NCBI RefSeq assembly: GCF_000014565.1
Contig: NC_008269.1
Coordinates: 682,001 to 746,000, forward strand
Direction: 5' to 3'
DNA from: Rhodococcus jostii RHA1
Lineage (GTDB): Bacteria; Actinomycetota; Actinomycetes; Mycobacteriales; Mycobacteriaceae
Length of the DNA: 64,000 nucleotides
The translations under genes and the position numbers were made by a program. The number at the start of each line of letters is the position of its first letter. Position 1 is the first letter of the stretch. The notes under the pieces were generated by a model. That model worked only from the letters and a program-made list of their open reading frames with translations. It was not told where the DNA came from and made no database searches. Shown one piece after another: positions 28,283 to 36,627 of this stretch.

Positions 28283-28653
28283 GCGTCGGCCGGCCCGCCG
28301 TCTTGGGCGGGGTGCCGAACGATGTTCCCGTGTTGGTCCAGCTCGACGTAGGAACGGCCGGAGTGGGCGAACTGTTCTGCCAGGTTCAGTCCTTCTCGGC
28401 GCTCGGTGATGCGCTCGGTCCATTCGGCGCGGACGACCGCCTGTTCGCGGTCGGTGAGCTCGTCGTAGTCGCGTCGGCCGTCCAGCACGTCGGCGACGTC
28501 GCGGTAGGAAACGCTGTGGGAGGCCTCCAGTTCGCGGCCGATCCGCGCCCAGTGCGCGATCTGTTGCGCGGCGCTGCGACTCATCCGTCCACCGACCAGT
28601 TTCGCCGATGCGTAGAGCTCGTTGTCGATTCGAGTCGGGGATGTAGCTGCCAT
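28279..28653 (-). CDS. ParD-like antitoxin of the zeta-type toxin
   Basis: The 124 residues start after a gaggaagg ribosome site. The N-terminal ribbon-helix-helix-like segment (TRIDNELYASAKLVGGRMSR, SAAQQIAHWARIGRELEAS) is the ParD-type antitoxin pattern found next to zeta-like toxins. The C-terminal half (EWTERITERREGLNLAEQFA, SYVELDQHGNIVRHP) is probably the toxin-binding part. The stop overlaps the toxin start. Autoregulation by the RHH domain would be expected. Confidence 0.75.
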   Translation of the reverse strand: MAATSPTRIDNELYASAKLVGGRMSRSAAQQIAHWARIGRELEASHSVSYRDVADVLDGRRDYDELTDREQAVVRAEWTERITERREGLNLAEQFAHSGRSYVELDQHGNIVRHPAQDGGPADA

Positions 28654-28806
28654 GTCGTGCACCTTCCTCTCGACACCACTGTAGCAGTCTGCAACAGCCC
28701 AGGTGGGTGTGGTGCTGTGGGTCACTTCCGAAGCGTTTCCGAGCAGGTCTGCTGCGGGCATTTTCCTGCTATCGGCGAGTGGATCGGTCGGCACCGGCAG
28801 CGGCGG

Positions 28807-29079
28807 TCATGGGCGTTCTTGCAACCGTGCGGTGTGCCGCTTCGCCACGTCGAGGTCGGCGTCGGCGATTCCGAGTGTGTCCTGGGCGGCGCGGAGGGCG
28901 TCGACGGCGCTCTCCAACGCTTCCGGTGCGGTGGTCGGGTCGCCGAGTTCGTTCACGTCGAGCGTGTGCGCGTCGAGGGCTGCGTAGGTGCGCTCGAGGT
29001 CGAGGAGGGTACGGCGTAGGGCGTGCAGCGCATCCCGGACCTTGGTGACCTGCTCGTCGAGGTCGACGGGGGTGCTCAC
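28807..29079 (-). CDS. 90-residue coiled-coil protein
   Basis: GTG start overlaps the stop of the 24-residue frame upstream (GTGA). The sequence is almost entirely helical with heptad spacing (DEQVTKVRDALHALRRTLLD, LERTYAALDAHTLDV, ALESAVDALRAAQDTLGIAD, DLDVAKRHTARLQ). No family is recognised. It precedes the ParD/zeta pair on the same strand but is separated from it by about 150 bp. Confidence 0.55.
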   Translation of the reverse strand: MSTPVDLDEQVTKVRDALHALRRTLLDLERTYAALDAHTLDVNELGDPTTAPEALESAVDALRAAQDTLGIADADLDVAKRHTARLQERP

Positions 29080-29150
29080 ACGATCACGTCCATGTCGGCG
29101 GGGATATCCAGCTGCTCGTGCACGGCGGTGGATTGGTCGAGGTCGGTCAT
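29076..29150 (-). CDS. 24-residue acidic peptide coupled to the coiled-coil gene
   Basis: The frame MTDLDQSTAVHEQLDIPADM-DVIV ends in GTGA with the next start. It is highly acidic (six Asp and Glu). The overlap suggests real translation and coupling; the function is unknown. Confidence 0.4.
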   Translation of the reverse strand: MTDLDQSTAVHEQLDIPADMDVIV

Positions 29151-29365
29151 GCGATCACTCCGTCTGTTGTGAATCACTTGGGCAGGTCGTGGAGGCGGTC
29201 CGCTCGAGAGCACTCGGGTAAGGGCCGAGGTCGTGGTGTGGCACGCTCTGCCTGGCAAAGGCTCAGATTGATGGGGTTGCAATACCCGGCCCGGGGCGCG
29301 GCGCCATCGATCGTGCGCCGACAAGCTCCGCGACCGTAGCCGCAAAGCGAGGATAGCTAGCCCCG

Positions 29366-30053
29366 CTACGCTAGCTGGCATCGCGGTGTGGCTGCTCGTT
29401 CGACGTTTCGTTTGAGTACGGCCAACATCCGTGCCTGCATGATCCAGACAACCGGGGGAAAGAGCCAGTAGAAGACGAAACGCCCGAGCCAGCGAGGGCG
29501 GAAGGCTTGGTAACCGGCGATCACCAGACGGGTGCGCCCGCCGGGCAACTCCTTCAACAGGAAGCCCCAGAGTCCTTCGGTGTAGGCCGACGGCCGTGGT
29601 TGCTGGGGATCGAGAAGGCGGCCTCGAAGATCGCTCAACCCGCGCAGTCCCAGGAACCGATTCGGTTCCAGCGCTGCGACCTCCCAGGCGTCCACGGGGC
29701 CGTGGCGGCGTGTCCGGTACTTCACGTAGTCGCCGAGGGCGAGGTCCTGCCACTCGGGGTGGACTCTGTGGGCACTGGGGCGACCGGCGTTGTCCAGGTG
29801 GTCCCAGGAGTACCATCCCCCACGATCGCCGCCCAGCTGGACCAGCCACGGCCAGACCTGATCCGGGTGGGGCGTCGATCGTGACGGCCATCGCCCCGCC
29901 TCTGTCGCCGCCGGGAACCAGGTCGGCACCGGGATACGGCCCGGCGACTTCCGCATCCGTCGCGCCCCAGCGCACGAGCCGAGGGCGTACCCAGGCTCCG
30001 TAGAGGACAGCTGCTGTCCCGGCGGCACCGACGATCGTGCGTCCGAACGTCAT
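29366..30053 (-). pseudogene. SRPBCC-like membrane-associated protein, one frameshift
   Basis: The frame begins MTFGRTIVGAAGTAAVLYGA, a single N-terminal membrane helix, and continues to GGAMAVTIDAPP. An extra base at about 29870 then shifts reading to DQVWPWLVQLGGDRGGWYSW, DHLDNAGRPSAHRVHPEWQD, DAWEVAALEPNRFLGLRGL and FRPRWLGRFVFYWLFPPVVW, a typical polyketide-cyclase/SRPBCC pattern. One-base repair restores a full-length protein of about 228 residues, so a sequencing error is possible. The stop lies within an AGCTAGC...GCTAGCT inverted repeat (29355..29376). Confidence 0.72.
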
Positions 30054-30366
30054 ACGACAAGCATTAGAGGCCTTGCACCGCCTCGCAAGGGACCAACGTC
30101 ACGGGGTTGTGCGGCCCCCTTCGGGGGCCCGGCCGCAGTCCGACAGGAAGTGGGGACACGAGCGGCGTAGATCGGTGCTGCTGGGGTGGGCGAGCGGCGG
30201 GAATCGCACGTGTCCGGGCATGCGGTACGCAGTGTTCCCTCGGCGCCGGTGGTGTCCGGTCAGGGATCCGCTGACGCGACAGCGGCCGGGGCCGGGGATT
30301 CCGACACGTTCGGGACAATCACCCGCCGCCACGACGTTGAGAACCTGCAGGGTGCGGCTGTTCGGG
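30054..30366. other. Interval with a strong hairpin
   Basis: No gene. It carries the hairpin at 30113. Confidence 0.45.
30113..30129. terminator. GC hairpin
   Basis: GGCCCCC, a 3-nt TTC loop, then GGGGGCC. It lies downstream of the diguanylate cyclase and upstream of the SRPBCC gene; without a T-tract it may be a Rho-independent-like stop or just a barrier. Confidence 0.4.
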
Positions 30367-31767
30367 TCAGGGGGCGAGGGCGTAGCCGCTGCCGGTGGCT
30401 TTGGCGTGGTACATGGCGGCGTCTGCGCGTCGGATGAGCGTCTGCCGGGTTTCCTGCGGTCCGGCGAGTGCGATGCCGACGCTGGCGGTGAACCGAAGTG
30501 GGCGCCCGGCGGAATCGGCCCCGACTTGTAGGTCGGTGATCCGGGTGGCGAGGGCGATGGACTCCTCGACCGAGGTGGTGCCGGGGCAGACGATGAGGAA
30601 TTCGTCGCCACCGATCCGGGCCACGGTGTCGGTGGGGCGCACCACCGACTGCAGTTGTTCGGCCAACCGGATGAGGGCGTCGTCTCCGACGGCGTGGCCG
30701 AGCCGGTCGTTGAGGGTCTTGAACTCGTCGAGGTCGATCAGCAACGCCGCGACCTTGGGTTCGCTGCCGGGTGCGGTGTCCAGGGCGGCGTCGATCTGCT
30801 GATGCACCAGGGCACGGTTCGGTAGCCCGGTCAGCGGGTCGTGCAGGCTCTGATACCGCAGCGCCTGTTCTGCCTCGATGCGGCGGATCGACGCGGTCAG
30901 CACCGCGGTCACCGAGCGCAGGAACATCACGTCCCGGTCGGTGTAGTCGCGGGGGCGGGCACTGTGTGCGGTCAACACACCCCACACCGGCTCGGCGCCG
31001 ATGGGAACGCAGACCCCGGACCGCAGCCCCCGGGCGTTCATGGCTTCGGTGGAGAACCGGCGCTCCCCGTACCGGTCGGGGCAGATGATGATCTGATCGG
31101 TGGCGGCCGCGTAGCCGGGTTGGGACTCGGTACCGGGGGTGAAGGTGTCCGGGGCGGGGGGTTGACCGCGGTAGGCGAGCACCCGCAATGCGCCGCCCGG
31201 CTCCTCGGCCCGGGCCACCGAGGCGCAGTTGACCCCCATCAACGCGGCGGCGGCGTCCGCCGCGGCGGCGAGCACGTGCTCGAGGTCGCCGTCGACGGCG
31301 ATTTGACTCAATTCGGCGAGGGAGCGTTGTTCGCGGGCCCTGTACGCGGCCGCCTCCAAGGCTGCGTACAGGCGCTGTTCGTGCTCCTGAGCGGTCCGCA
31401 GATCCTGGGCGATGCAGGCGATCACCGTCGGGCGGTCCTCCCGGCTGCGCTCGACCACGAACGCCGACAGGGTCACCGGGATCGGTTCACCGGTCAGGAA
31501 GTTCCGAAACTCCGACCGCCCCTCCCACTGGCCCTGTTCGAGCAGGGCCGATTCCATGTCGGGGGCCTGTACGAACCCGACATCGGTGAAGAATTCCGGC
31601 GCCCAGCGCGCGGCGACGGCGGCCTCGTCGGTCAGTCCCATCAGGTGCATGCCGGCGGGGTTGAGATGGAGCAGGCGACCGGTGTCGTAGTCGGCGATGG
31701 CGACCAGGTTCTGGGCGTGCTCGATCACCGACAGCAATATGCGGGCTTCCGCTGCATCCGGTTTCAT
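30367..31767 (-). CDS. PAS-GAF-GGDEF diguanylate cyclase
   Basis: The 466 residues comprise a PAS domain (ILLSVIEHAQNLVAIADYDT, LHLNPAGMHLMGL), a GAF domain (ELSQIAVDGDLEHVLAAAAD, GLRSGVCVPIGAEPVWGVLT) and a complete GGDEF domain (YQSLHDPLTGLPNRALVHQQ, LLIDLDEFKTLNDRLGHAVG, ARIGGDEFLIV). The active-site GGDEF is intact, and an inhibitory RxxD site (RPTD) lies five residues before it, so it should make cyclic di-GMP from GTP with product inhibition. No EAL domain is present. The protein appears soluble and senses an unknown signal. Ribosome site ggaagg. Confidence 0.88.
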   Translation of the reverse strand: MKPDAAEARILLSVIEHAQNLVAIADYDTGRLLHLNPAGMHLMGLTDEAAVAARWAPEFFTDVGFVQAPDMESALLEQGQWEGRSEFRNFLTGEPIPVTLSAFVVERSREDRPTVIACIAQDLRTAQEHEQRLYAALEAAAYRAREQRSLAELSQIAVDGDLEHVLAAAADAAAALMGVNCASVARAEEPGGALRVLAYRGQPPAPDTFTPGTESQPGYAAATDQIIICPDRYGERRFSTEAMNARGLRSGVCVPIGAEPVWGVLTAHSARPRDYTDRDVMFLRSVTAVLTASIRRIEAEQALRYQSLHDPLTGLPNRALVHQQIDAALDTAPGSEPKVAALLIDLDEFKTLNDRLGHAVGDDALIRLAEQLQSVVRPTDTVARIGGDEFLIVCPGTTSVEESIALATRITDLQVGADSAGRPLRFTASVGIALAGPQETRQTLIRRADAAMYHAKATGSGYALAP

Positions 31768-31979
31768 CCCGGTCGTCCTTCCCCGGCGTCGATGACGGGC
31801 GCCGCCGTTGTGTTCACCCGCTCGGTCGAGCCTTCACAGTGCTGGTGATAATTCGAGTGAACACCGAACGGGTTCAATCAGTCGATGGTGGATGCGTCCA
31901 AATCCTGGGTCGCGTTTCGGCCGTCGGGTTCGTCGGTTCCGTGCAACGGACTCCCATGCTGACACAGACTCGCTGAGGG

Positions 31980-32927
31980 TCAGAGGTCCCACAGCCCCAG
32001 CAGCGCAGTCCGGAGGGTGGGGGAGCGGACGTAGTGGTCGGTCCGCAGCCGTGAGCCGGGGTGCCCGAGGTCGGTGAGCGCCCTTTCGGCGTCGGTGAGG
32101 GGAAGGGGAGGCAGGTCGGTCCGGATACGGAGGAAGTACAGCACCGCCCCGCCGGACCGCGGGATCTTCATGGGGTCGGACACCACGACGGCCGGTGGGT
32201 AAATCCACCCGTCGTCTACGGAGACGAAGACGACCACGTCGCCGCGCCGGACAGCGCTGGTTCTGTCGAGGCGAAGCGATTCGAGCTGGTATTTCACCGC
32301 CGGCCCAGCCGTGGCCGGTTGCCGCGGCCGGTGCTCGTCGAGCACATGCTGTTCGGTGGGACTGGGCTCGTAGTCGACGGCATGTTTGACGAACATCCGG
32401 GTGACCGGGGCAGGCAGAAACTCGGCCTCGGTGTCGCGGATTCGGCCGCTGACACCAGGGATCGGCACCGCCCGGCCGATCTCCCACTCCCGAGCGGCGT
32501 TGTCGATGAAAACCTCATCGATTTCGGTGATCTCGTCGAGGCGGTCGATGAACGTCCGCACCGAGGCAATGACCTCGGGGTCGTCGGTGATGATGACGGC
32601 ATCGTCTGCGAAGGCGGAGTTCTCGGACGCGTTCGCCGACCCGATTACGGCCCGGGTGTTGGTCGCGATCACTTTGGCGTGCAGGGTCGGTGACGACAGC
32701 ACCCGCACCCCCTTGTTCACGTAGTACGCGAGGGCGGCGGGGGAGGTGGCGTGTGCCCGGATAGCGGCTTTGGAGGCGTTGACGACCAACAGGTCCCCGG
32801 CGCGCAGCGGGAGCAGCTCGGGTGCGTCCTGTCCGAGATACGCGATCGCGGCGTACCGGGCGCCGCGGGTGCGGATGGCGCGGGTGATGTGTGGCCACGG
32901 GCTCGGCCCGTGGAAGGTGGTCCCCAT
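31980..32927 (-). CDS. PLD-fold protein, paralog 2
   Basis: The 315 residues align along their whole length with the protein at 6349..7296. The HKD-like region reads SSPTLHAKVIATN-x-RAVIGSANAS: His and Lys are kept but the usual Asp is Asn. The C-terminal part has WIYPPAVVVSDPMKIPRSGG and a TLRTALLGLWDL end like the paralog. It lacks the adjacent Zn-ribbon and 159-residue genes. It is divergent from the RHH/Tap/Tpg-like operon. Nuclease-like activity is possible. Confidence 0.75.
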   Translation of the reverse strand: MGTTFHGPSPWPHITRAIRTRGARYAAIAYLGQDAPELLPLRAGDLLVVNASKAAIRAHATSPAALAYYVNKGVRVLSSPTLHAKVIATNTRAVIGSANASENSAFADDAVIITDDPEVIASVRTFIDRLDEITEIDEVFIDNAAREWEIGRAVPIPGVSGRIRDTEAEFLPAPVTRMFVKHAVDYEPSPTEQHVLDEHRPRQPATAGPAVKYQLESLRLDRTSAVRRGDVVVFVSVDDGWIYPPAVVVSDPMKIPRSGGAVLYFLRIRTDLPPLPLTDAERALTDLGHPGSRLRTDHYVRSPTLRTALLGLWDL

Positions 32928-33042
32928 ACCGACAGACGGTAATCGGCCGACCGGCCAGGGTGGCGACGGTCCCTGGCTATGCCGGCAGGATCGCCGTCCT
33001 CGGTCTACTCATTGTGCCCTCGGCAATCAGTGGCCCGCGCAA

Positions 33043-33087
33043 ACGTGCATGCAAACATGCCGACGAAGATACGTGCATGAGGACATG
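33043..33087. repeat. Two 17-bp direct repeats upstream of the RHH gene
   Basis: ACGTGCATGCAAACATG and ACGTGCATGAGGACATG start 28 bp apart and agree at 14 of 17 positions. They end about 60 bp before the RHH start. Likely operator sites for autoregulation or an iteron-like replication or partition signal. Confidence 0.6.
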
Positions 33088-33148
33088 TGGTGGGTAATGT
33101 GACCTCCGCGGAACTGCACGGGCGGCACGAAACAACAGGTGGGTGGGT

Positions 33149-33493
33149 ATGGCGAAGGTAGGAAATCCCGACGGCGGCGCCCGCCGCCGCCCGACTGCGG
33201 GGGGACGAGGCGCCGCGGGGTCGGATAAACGCGCTCCCGGTGCGGGAGACTCCGGTGGTGCGGGAGGGCCGAGTCCGGAAGTGAGGGCGAGGTTGGAACC
33301 GCGGAAGGGGCCGGCGAAGGTTCCGCTCAATACCCGGGTGTTGGCCTCGACGGAGGCCCGGTTGACCTGGCTGGTGAACGATCGCCAATCGACGGTGACC
33401 AACGTCGTGGACGTGGCCCTGCAGGAGTTCTTCGACCGCTACAGCGTCCCTCCGGCAGATCATGACGGCCGGATCGCCGAGCCAGAGTCATGA
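33149..33493 (+). CDS. Ribbon-helix-helix DNA-binding protein
   Basis: The 114 residues have a basic, Gly-rich N-terminal half and a C-terminal RHH domain: KVPLNTRVLASTEARLTWLV, NDRQSTVTNVVDVALQEFFD. Similar small RHH proteins head replication and partition operons on actinobacterial plasmids. The stop overlaps the next start by four bases (ATGA), so it is the first gene of the operon. GTG at 33143 is an alternative start. The repeats just upstream are its probable operators. Confidence 0.72.
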   Translation: MAKVGNPDGGARRRPTAGGRGAAGSDKRAPGAGDSGGAGGPSPEVRARLEPRKGPAKVPLNTRVLASTEARLTWLVNDRQSTVTNVVDVALQEFFDRYSVPPADHDGRIAEPES

Positions 33494-35508
33494 GCGGCCG
33501 GGGGGAGCAGATTCCCCTGTTCGCACTGCCCGAGGCGACCCTGACGGCGTCTCCCGGTTCCACCGATGGCGTTGTCCCCGAAGATGATGACGCCGTCTCC
33601 GTCGATGCTGGTGTCTGCGTCGCCGCCGATTTGGCGGGTTCCGAGCCGGCCGTAGCCGCACACTCCGACTCGTCCGAGCAGGCGGATGTCGCCGCCGCCG
33701 ACGCCCCGACCCCGCCGTCTCCCGAGGTGGACAGCGAAGAGTCGGAGCCAGCCGTTGCAGCACACCGTGAATCGTCCGAGCAGCGGGACGCCGCCGAAGC
33801 CGACGACGCCCCGACCCCGCCGTCTCCCGAGGTGGACAGCGAAGAGGTGGACAGCGACGAAGTGGCCGACGACGAGGCAGGCAGCGTCGCAGCGGATCCG
33901 CCGGTGTGGGAGGCGCTGCCCGCAGGAGACGAAGCCGACGGCCATGCGCTGATCGTGACCGCCGACGGGACCTACACACCCTCCGGGCGGGAGTTGACCG
34001 GCCCGGTCGATACGGTCGAGAAGCTGGACAAACTGATCCGCTGGGCCTCGCTGACACCGTTGGGAGCCCCCGCACAGATCTGGGTCGTCGGGCAGGCCGC
34101 ATGCGAACTGCTTGGGTGGATCATCGACCCGGGCAGCGAGGACGACGTCGACGACATGGAGGCCCTCCGCAACCGGGCCGCCCAGGAACTGACTGCCGTC
34201 CTGCACGCCACCCTGACCCCGATGCTGAACGCGGGGTGGGAGTTGCGCGGTGACCCCGGGCACGTTGTGCACCTGTCCCGCTCGATCGGGAATTTCACCT
34301 CCATGGTCGATGTGGTGATCGAACCATACGTGTGGACGTACTGGAACAAGGACTTCGGTTGGCACAACCGGGTCGGGGACATGGGCATCCTCGGCTCACC
34401 GACGGCCGGAACGTATCTCCCGGACGACGACCTCCCGGCCGCACGGGAACTCGGTCGCCGGTTGGCCTGGTGCGCCCAGCACCTCGGGGTGCTCCCGGGA
34501 CCAACGCCCGCACGCACCGGCGCCGCCCTCGTCGACAAGATCAAGCGTGAACGCACCCGCAGCGGCAAAGGCATCGTCGTCACCACACCCGGCTCGGTCC
34601 CACCCCTGGACGGCCCGCCGCGGGGAGACCTCGAACCCGCGGTCGGCTGGACCCGCGTCCCCGACGCGCAGGATTTGGACGGGACGAGCCGGTTGGTGTC
34701 GATCGACCAACGCGCCGCCTACCTCGCCTCCGCGGGCATGCTCGAATTCGGCTACGGACAAGCCAAACACCTGACCGGGGACGGCGCGGCCGCTGCGGCG
34801 GTGGGGGAGAAGGGTGCCCCGTTCGGGCTGTGGCGGATCACCCTGCCGCCCGGGCAGACACTGTCGCTTCCCGACAAGCTACCCCTGCCACACCCGCACA
34901 TGCTCGCCGACCAACCGGTGCAGACCTGGGTCACCTCGGTCAGCCTCGACGGGCTGTGCTCACCGGTGGCAGACGGAGGAATCGGCGCCGAACTCGACGA
35001 CCTCGACATCACCGAGGCCTGGATCTACCCACAGCAGGGCCGGGCGCTGGACAAGTGGGCCAAAATCCTGCGCGAGGCCCGCAAGGCCGCGGTGGACACC
35101 GAAGACGACGCGACGAAGCGGTTCCTCGGCACCTGCTACAAGGGTTACATCGGGCGAATGGTCAACCCGGACATGTGGACTGCGAAGCAGATGCAACATC
35201 ACCACCAACCGCTCTGGCGTGCGTCGATCATCGCGCACTGCCGGTGGCGCGGCCGCCGCGTCGCGATGCGGATTGCCCGCGAGCACGGCCGCTGGCCGGT
35301 CCGCACCGTCACCGACTCCTGGGTGTACCTCCTCGCCGACGGCGAGGACATTGCCGACGCGAGCGAGGCGCTGGGGAAGATGTCGGTGGAGAAGGACGTG
35401 GTCCTCGCCGACACACTCCGGTCTGCCTTCACATCGGCCCAGGACGTGCACGACGTGAACCTCGCGATCAAGGCGGCCTTCGCCGACGACGAAGAGGGGG
35501 ATCTCTGA
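33490..35508 (+). CDS. Tap-like telomere-associated protein (putative)
   Basis: This encodes 672 residues. Residues about 50-125 are an acidic, repeated linker (EPAVAAH, SSEQ, DAPTPPSPEVDSEE twice). The C-terminal part from about 400 follows the order of motifs I recall in Streptomyces Tap: LVSIDQRAAYLASA (like GIDVNTAFLAAA), PFGLWRITLP, QTWVTSVSLDGL...EAWIYPQQGRALDKWAKILR, FLGTCYKGYIGRM, LWRASIIAHCRWRGRRVAMR and TVTDSWVY at about residue 609. The D-x4-Y and DSxVY motifs look like family-B polymerase motifs A and C. Tap recruits the terminal protein to linear replicon ends. The assignment is by motif order, not by a search. Confidence 0.6.
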   Translation: MSGRGEQIPLFALPEATLTASPGSTDGVVPEDDDAVSVDAGVCVAADLAGSEPAVAAHSDSSEQADVAAADAPTPPSPEVDSEESEPAVAAHRESSEQRDAAEADDAPTPPSPEVDSEEVDSDEVADDEAGSVAADPPVWEALPAGDEADGHALIVTADGTYTPSGRELTGPVDTVEKLDKLIRWASLTPLGAPAQIWVVGQAACELLGWIIDPGSEDDVDDMEALRNRAAQELTAVLHATLTPMLNAGWELRGDPGHVVHLSRSIGNFTSMVDVVIEPYVWTYWNKDFGWHNRVGDMGILGSPTAGTYLPDDDLPAARELGRRLAWCAQHLGVLPGPTPARTGAALVDKIKRERTRSGKGIVVTTPGSVPPLDGPPRGDLEPAVGWTRVPDAQDLDGTSRLVSIDQRAAYLASAGMLEFGYGQAKHLTGDGAAAAAVGEKGAPFGLWRITLPPGQTLSLPDKLPLPHPHMLADQPVQTWVTSVSLDGLCSPVADGGIGAELDDLDITEAWIYPQQGRALDKWAKILREARKAAVDTEDDATKRFLGTCYKGYIGRMVNPDMWTAKQMQHHHQPLWRASIIAHCRWRGRRVAMRIAREHGRWPVRTVTDSWVYLLADGEDIADASEALGKMSVEKDVVLADTLRSAFTSAQDVHDVNLAIKAAFADDEEGDL

Positions 35509-36305
35509 TGGCCCTGCATCTTCCCAAACCGCGCACCACGAAACCGGCGCAGGAGGCGGTCGGTCTCGACGGCCTCAAGGTGTCCGTGGCCAACGCCGCG
35601 ACCAGCGGTGTCGAAAAATCAAAACAGGTCAAGAGCGGGGGACTGGCCGGACTGACCAGCAAGGTCCCGGTCAAGCAGCTGCGCAAGGAACTCGGCAACG
35701 AGGGCCTGCGGCAGGCCGCGATCGATGCCGGCCGCACACCCCCCTCCGCGCGCACACTGCGCCGGTGGGCGCAACAAGGCCGGATCCCACACGCCGACGT
35801 CCTCGAGCGAGCCCAACGGCGTGCGGCGATCGAACGCCTCGGCGGCATCGATGCCGTGGCCGCGAAGATCGGGCGGTCCCGCTCCGCCGTGTCCCGGTAC
35901 CGGTCCGGGGAAACGAACGAGTTGCGTTCCGACGCCAGCAAGAAACTCCGGAACGTCAAGGCCGAGGACATCATGAAACGCGCCGGAGTGTTGCGGCCCG
36001 ACGGGACGCCGAAAAGAGCGGTCATCCGGGTCAAGGGTGGTGTCATGGTCCGCAACGGCGCCGACGAGGGATACGACTACCGGGTCCGGACCCTGGACTT
36101 CGCGAACTCCGACACACCGTTCACCAGTGAGGAGTCCCGCGAACTGGCCGCCGCACTGGCCAACGACGATCACGCCCGGGTCGTCGCACTGCTCGAGCGG
36201 CACGCCACCCTCGATTACCCGGAGAACAAGGGCTTCAACAAGTACAGCGACCAGTTCGGATTCCACTTCGACCACATCGACTCCGTCCACATCGACTGGA
36301 TCTGA
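35508..36305 (+). CDS. Tpg-like terminal protein (putative)
   Basis: The 265 residues start on the stop of the Tap-like gene. Two HTH-like segments lie at about 79-94 (PSARTLRRWAQQGRIP) and 113-133 (GIDAVAAKIGRSRSAVSRYR). A strand-rich region (RAVIRVKGGVMVRNG, YDYRVRTLDF) and a C terminus GFHFDHIDSVHIDWI follow; the latter resembles the FTDIEYLDLDL-type end of Streptomyces Tpg, the protein covalently attached to telomere 5' ends. Position immediately after a Tap-like gene is the strongest support. Streptomyces Tpg is shorter (about 185 residues). Confidence 0.58.
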   Translation: MALHLPKPRTTKPAQEAVGLDGLKVSVANAATSGVEKSKQVKSGGLAGLTSKVPVKQLRKELGNEGLRQAAIDAGRTPPSARTLRRWAQQGRIPHADVLERAQRRAAIERLGGIDAVAAKIGRSRSAVSRYRSGETNELRSDASKKLRNVKAEDIMKRAGVLRPDGTPKRAVIRVKGGVMVRNGADEGYDYRVRTLDFANSDTPFTSEESRELAAALANDDHARVVALLERHATLDYPENKGFNKYSDQFGFHFDHIDSVHIDWI

Positions 36306-36627
36306 TCGCAGGCCTAGGAAATCCGGGGGACGTGTCGTTCCCGCAGCTCAGATCGCGGAAAGCGTTGCCGTCGCGGCAGCACTGCTATTGCAGCTAGCGG
36401 TTCTCGCAACGCTACGGGGTTACGCGGCGGTGGCCGGGCGGCAAGCGACGCGCGAAGGACGGCCAGGCAGAAGAAGTTATCCCCATACCCCGTTGAATTC
36501 CGCTGCCGGATTCGGTCACCGTATGCACCTCACCTCATCGGTGTGTGTTCTTCGGAGGCTGCGTGTGGCATCCCGGGGCTGCATCGAGGGGTGAGCTTCA
36601 TAGCTCGCCGCTACAGATGAGGTGCCC
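36306..36627. other. Intergenic region before the cutinase gene
   Basis: No gene. It contains copy 3 of the 13-bp motif and an AT-richer stretch near 36475 that could be the cutinase promoter. Confidence 0.45.
36326..36338 (+). repeat. 13-bp dispersed motif, copy 3
   Basis: Exact GGGGACGTGTCGT, 20 bp past the Tpg-like stop. Confidence 0.65.
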
